Positions 61,280-64,000 of a DNA stretch of 64,000 bases are shown piece by piece. Under the pieces are notes generated by a model. The model ran no database searches and was not told the DNA's origin. It worked only from the letters and a program-made list of their open reading frames with translations. A program made the position numbers and the translations under genes. The stretch comes from Desulfomonile tiedjei (GTDB lineage Bacteria > Desulfobacterota > Desulfomonilia > Desulfomonilales > Desulfomonilaceae): the NCBI GenBank assembly GCA_016212925.1, contig JACRDF010000011.1, positions 86,474 to 150,473 of the forward strand, given 5' to 3'. Each line of letters starts with the position of its first letter. The stretch's first letter is position 1.

Positions 61280-62387
61280 GCACAGATTCAGAATCGCCAA
61301 GAGTATGATCATATTTGCAGTGCTTGTACTTGCCGTTCTGTTGGCATACAGTGCGAGCATTGCTCAAGCAGCCGATAAAGATCCTGAGTTGGTAAGAGCC
61401 GCCCGAGAAGGCGACTTGAAAGAAGTAATCCGCCTTTTGAACCAGGGAATGGATATTAATGCCAAGAACTGCGTCGGCCAGACGGCTCTCATGGCTGCTG
61501 CCCGCCAAGGGAACTTGGAAATGGTCAAGTTCCTCATTGATAAAGGAGCCGACGTCAACACCAAAGATGATAGAGGCCAGACGGCTCTCATGGCTGCTGC
61601 CCGCCAAGGGAACTTGGAGCTTGTCAAGTTCCTCATCGAGAGAGGAACTGACGTCAATACCAAAGATGATAGAGGCCACACGGTTCTCATGTATGCTGCC
61701 TTGGGAGGCAACTTGGAGATAGTCAAGTTACTCATGGACAAGGGGTCGGACGTCAATGCCAAGGACATAGCTGGCACCACGGTTCTCATGTATGCTGCCA
61801 AGGGAGGGAACTTGGATGTAGTCAAGTTCCTCATCGATAAAGGGCTCGACGTAAAGGCCACGGACAAGTACGGCGAGACGGTTCTCATGTATGCTGCCAA
61901 GAGAGGCAACCTGGATGTAGTCAAATTCCTCATCAACAAAGGATCCGACGTAAAGGACAGGGACGACTACGGTATGACGGTTCTCTTTTCAGCCTCCGCG
62001 GGAGGCAACTTGGATATTGTCAAGTTCCTCATCGAGAAGGGGCTCGACGTAAAGGACAGGGACAAGGACGGCCACACGGTTCTCATGCCTGCTGCTTGGG
62101 GCGGCCACCTGGATGTGGTCGAGTTCCTGATCGAGAAAGGGCTCGACGCCAATGCCAAGAATAGGCTGGGCACGACGGCTCTCATGCTTGCTGCCGATCG
62201 AAGCAGACTGGATGTAGTCAAGCTTCTCATCGAGAAAGGAGCTGACGTGAATGCCAAACAGAATACTCATGACAGGGATCCTAGCCGCCTGGGGTGGGGG
62301 CCTGGACGGACTGCTTTGGAAATTGCCCAGAAAAAAGGGCACAAGGAAATCGTGGAATATCTGAAAGCCCATGGAGCTAAGGAATGA
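61251..62387 (+). CDS. Exported ankyrin-repeat protein
   Basis: This 378-residue protein has a signal peptide (about 17-41, IIFAVLVLAVLLAYSASIAQAAD) followed by some ten ankyrin repeats of 33 residues. Each has the pattern GxTxLMxAAxxGxLxxVKFLIxKGxDVN. The last repeat is interrupted by a short insert (QNTHDRDPSRLGWGPG) before a capping repeat. Adjacent repeats are nearly identical in DNA: a 44-bp stretch at 61476 recurs exactly 99 bp later. Binding of a periplasmic partner is likely; the target is unknown. AAAGGGG precedes the ATG. Confidence 0.8.
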   Translation: MGRIQIDVPKHRFRIAKSMIIFAVLVLAVLLAYSASIAQAADKDPELVRAAREGDLKEVIRLLNQGMDINAKNCVGQTALMAAARQGNLEMVKFLIDKGADVNTKDDRGQTALMAAARQGNLELVKFLIERGTDVNTKDDRGHTVLMYAALGGNLEIVKLLMDKGSDVNAKDIAGTTVLMYAAKGGNLDVVKFLIDKGLDVKATDKYGETVLMYAAKRGNLDVVKFLINKGSDVKDRDDYGMTVLFSASAGGNLDIVKFLIEKGLDVKDRDKDGHTVLMPAAWGGHLDVVEFLIEKGLDANAKNRLGTTALMLAADRSRLDVVKLLIEKGADVNAKQNTHDRDPSRLGWGPGRTALEIAQKKGHKEIVEYLKAHGAKE

Positions 62388-62819
62388 TTCGTGTTTATGT
62401 CGGGACTCCACTGTCGTCCCTCTTGAATGGACAATGGGCGGTGGTTGCTAAACTTCCTATCCGGGCGAAAGCGGGATCTTACCTGAAGGAGTGTCGCCGA
62501 ATGCAGAGCGGGCCGGACTCTAAAACTTTAGTCTACTGCGAATGGGCTTGTGCGGAGCGAAACCCAAGTCAAGAAGCAAGACCTGACCCCATGCCATGGA
62601 CTGATGCCAAAGCTCCCGGAGGGAGGCAACGGGGCGCAAGGAACAGAGGTCGGAGAATCAGTGGGGTCGCTAGTGACAAGCACGGCGGCCTTTTTCAACC
62701 ATCAATCGCTGAGAAAAGATTGAGGCGTAGTACATGTCCCGGAAGGCACTAGCCAACCTATCCAACACATGTCAGATCGGCGGATCCAGTTCGCTTTTTC
62801 TTTCTCAACAGGAGAGGAC
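62388..62819 (+). other. Intergenic region between ankyrin genes
   Basis: This 432-bp stretch contains no supported gene. It ends with AGGAGAGGA, the ribosome binding site of the next gene. Confidence 0.35.
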
Positions 62820-63452
62820 ATGAATCATTCGAGTGTGAGACGGTGTGCTACGGAATCAGGTATGGTCCTCAGTATGCTGGACACCAGACTGGGGGTCATA
62901 AAGTGGCTGATGGTGTTGAGTCTGTTCTTGGTTTTCGCCTGGAGCAATGGTGTGGCAAACGCTGCGTCTCCTGTAGACGAGCAAGTGCTGAAAGCAGCAG
63001 CTTGCGGAGATCTTGCTCAAGTCAAGAGCCTTCTGCGCAAGGGCGCAAACCCCAATGCCAAGGACGCCACGGGGAACACGGTTCTCATGTTCGCCGCGAG
63101 TTCAGGCAGGCTGGATCTCGTGAAATTCCTCATCGCTCGAGGGGCTGACGTCTATGCCAAGCGTCCAGACGGTCAAACCGTTCTCATCCGTGCCGCTGGC
63201 GGAGGCAATACTGAGGTACTCAGACTCCTTGTCAAAATGGGGCTCGACGTTAACAGTAAGACGAGTACCGGTGAGACAGCTCTGATGGTCGCTTCCATGG
63301 GCGGCAGACTGGAGGCTGTCCAATTCCTTCTCGAGAACAAGGCTGAATTAAACGCCCAGAACTCCGATGGTCAGACCGCTTTGTGGTACGCACGCATGTT
63401 TCTGATGGGAAAAGACGTAGCCAGATATTTGAGATCCATTGGGGCGAAATAG
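62820..63452 (+). CDS. Exported ankyrin-repeat protein, shorter paralogue
   Basis: This 210-residue protein has a hydrophobic signal segment (about 28-47, WLMVLSLFLVFAWSNGVANA) and then four ankyrin repeats (VLKAAACGDLAQVKSLL, GNTVLMFAASSGRLDLVKFL, GQTVLIRAAGGGNTEVLRLL, GETALMVASMGGRLEAVQFL) and a cap. It probably arose by duplication with the gene 432 bp upstream. ATG 62820 follows AGGAGAGGAC. No catalytic domain is present. Confidence 0.75.
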   Translation: MNHSSVRRCATESGMVLSMLDTRLGVIKWLMVLSLFLVFAWSNGVANAASPVDEQVLKAAACGDLAQVKSLLRKGANPNAKDATGNTVLMFAASSGRLDLVKFLIARGADVYAKRPDGQTVLIRAAGGGNTEVLRLLVKMGLDVNSKTSTGETALMVASMGGRLEAVQFLLENKAELNAQNSDGQTALWYARMFLMGKDVARYLRSIGAK

Positions 63453-63529
63453 TCTAGCGCAACATCGCGCGGAACTCGGCACAACAGCTTTGAGCCAAGG
63501 TTTGCGCAAGGAAAGGAGGGAACATCTTC

Positions 63530-63901
63530 ATGGGAGGCTCGCGAGAAGGGAGATTAGAAGAACTTATGCGGAGAGCAGTAGAGGGTCCCGAATGGTGGGC
63601 GAGGTATGAAAAAGAGATAGGAAGATTACTGTATGAGACCGGGATTCTTCATAGACCGAACATGTCTTGGGACAGGTGGCCCAGCGTGAGACCGCCCGGC
63701 GCTTCGAAAGGTCTTTTCGAAAATCTCAGGCAAGCCTCCTGCAATCAGCAGTTTCTTGATTGGTATAATGGCCTGTCTCCAGAGCTTCAGAAACGGTGGC
63801 GGAGGGGCGTGGAGCTAAGACAAACTGGGTCAGGTCTGCTCTTGGCTCATGTTGAGTTGTCGGGCTCATCCGGCATTTGCGTACGTGTAGTTGAAAAATA
63901 A
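63530..63901 (+). CDS. Small hypothetical protein
   Basis: This 123-residue protein is rich in Arg, Trp and Glu. The segment EELMRRAVEGPEWWARYEKEIGRLLYETG is helical and the middle has DRWPSVRPPGAS. I recognise no family. GGAGGGAAC lies about ten bases before ATG 63530. It ends just before the insertion sequence that begins near 63905, so its C-terminus could have been altered by that insertion. Confidence 0.45.
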   Translation: MGGSREGRLEELMRRAVEGPEWWARYEKEIGRLLYETGILHRPNMSWDRWPSVRPPGASKGLFENLRQASCNQQFLDWYNGLSPELQKRWRRGVELRQTGSGLLLAHVELSGSSGICVRVVEK

Positions 63902-63958
63902 AAGAGGACATGCTTGATCCTTCCGGGGTTTGAAAAAGTCTTGGAAGGAGGGCAAGGC

Positions 63959-64000
63959 ATGTCCACTAGCCTACTGTACCACGCTTTGAACATCGTGGGA
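63959..64000 (+). mobile_element. Start of an ISL3-type transposase gene at the window edge
   Basis: Fourteen codons (MSTSLLYHALNIVG) are visible after a strong GGAGGG ribosome binding site. This N-terminus is typical of ISL3-family transposases. The IS terminal repeat probably lies near 63905-63930 (CTTGATCCTTCCGGGGTTTG). The rest is outside the window, so the assignment rests on a short stretch. Confidence 0.5.

Noticed and set aside
1..64000. CRISPR array or classical defence system
   Set aside because: The only short tandem array (25912-25951) is a 7-bp repeat without spacers, and no cas, restriction or toxin-antitoxin genes were recognised.

Overview
The window looks like chromosomal DNA from an anaerobic deltaproteobacterium (Desulfobacterota; a Desulfomonile- or Syntrophobacter-like sulfate reducer or syntroph is my best guess). 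The basis is moderate-to-high GC content, C-GCAxxG-C-C redox proteins of the type common in sulfate reducers, an isoquinoline-1-oxidoreductase-type molybdoenzyme, likely selenocysteine use, and an ArsA with a C-terminal HSP20-like domain. No rRNA or ribosomal-protein gene fixes the species, so this is inference.

Layout. 0-2.4 kb: tatB, a zinc-ribbon protein and a small cupin. 2.5-16.3 kb: mostly housekeeping genes, namely tRNA-Leu, a tandem-HTH protein, a PrmA-like methyltransferase, NADP isocitrate dehydrogenase, a Cache-HAMP adenylate cyclase, a heptose-kinase/glycosyltransferase/methyltransferase group, glgB, a C4 zinc-ribbon coiled-coil protein, a NIF3 protein and tRNA-Met/Ile2 with promoter and terminator. 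16.4-26.8 kb: small hypotheticals, an HD protein, an exported NAGPA-like protein, an ArsA group, a CoA-transferase-GNAT fusion and an ICMT-like methyltransferase. 26.9-32.5 kb: a redox-regulatory region holding two genes interrupted by an in-frame TGA that is best read as selenocysteine (an ArsR-family regulator and a C-GCAxxG-C-C protein), mixed with dispersed repeats. 32.8-38 kb: amidohydrolase, ferredoxin, iorAB-like molybdoenzyme and MBL hydrolase. 38-41.8 kb: a complete cyanate module (cynS plus a cynABD-type ABC transporter). 42-49 kb: an arginine succinyltransferase (AST) cluster (M20 hydrolase, class III aminotransferase, astA, astD, astB) with no astE. 49-64 kb: a primase-like protein, an alcohol dehydrogenase, a flippase, a CNB-CBS-DUF294 protein, tRNA-Arg, an aberrant P-II protein, an omptin-like outer-membrane protease, a gamma carbonic anhydrase, two exported ankyrin-repeat proteins and the start of an ISL3-type insertion sequence.

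How the genes fit together. Nitrogen acquisition recurs: cyanate uptake and cleavage, arginine catabolism, and a P-II protein whose T-loop signalling residues are changed. Cyclic-nucleotide signalling appears at both ends (the cyclase and the CNB-CBS-DUF294 protein). Two Tat substrates (IorB-like and CynA) accompany tatB.

The most notable observation is the probable selenocysteine-containing ArsR repressor. It overlaps its own consensus promoter and a palindromic operator, and it is followed 24 bp later by a Cys-type C-GCAxxG-C-C protein. A second C-GCAxxG-C-C protein, with Sec in place of its first Cys, lies 4.5 kb away. Both TGA codons are followed at about 22-26 nt by a small hairpin with a G-starting 5-nt loop, as bacterial SECIS elements require. 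The window also carries two related families of MITE-like elements (six copies) with terminal inverted repeats that begin TATA.
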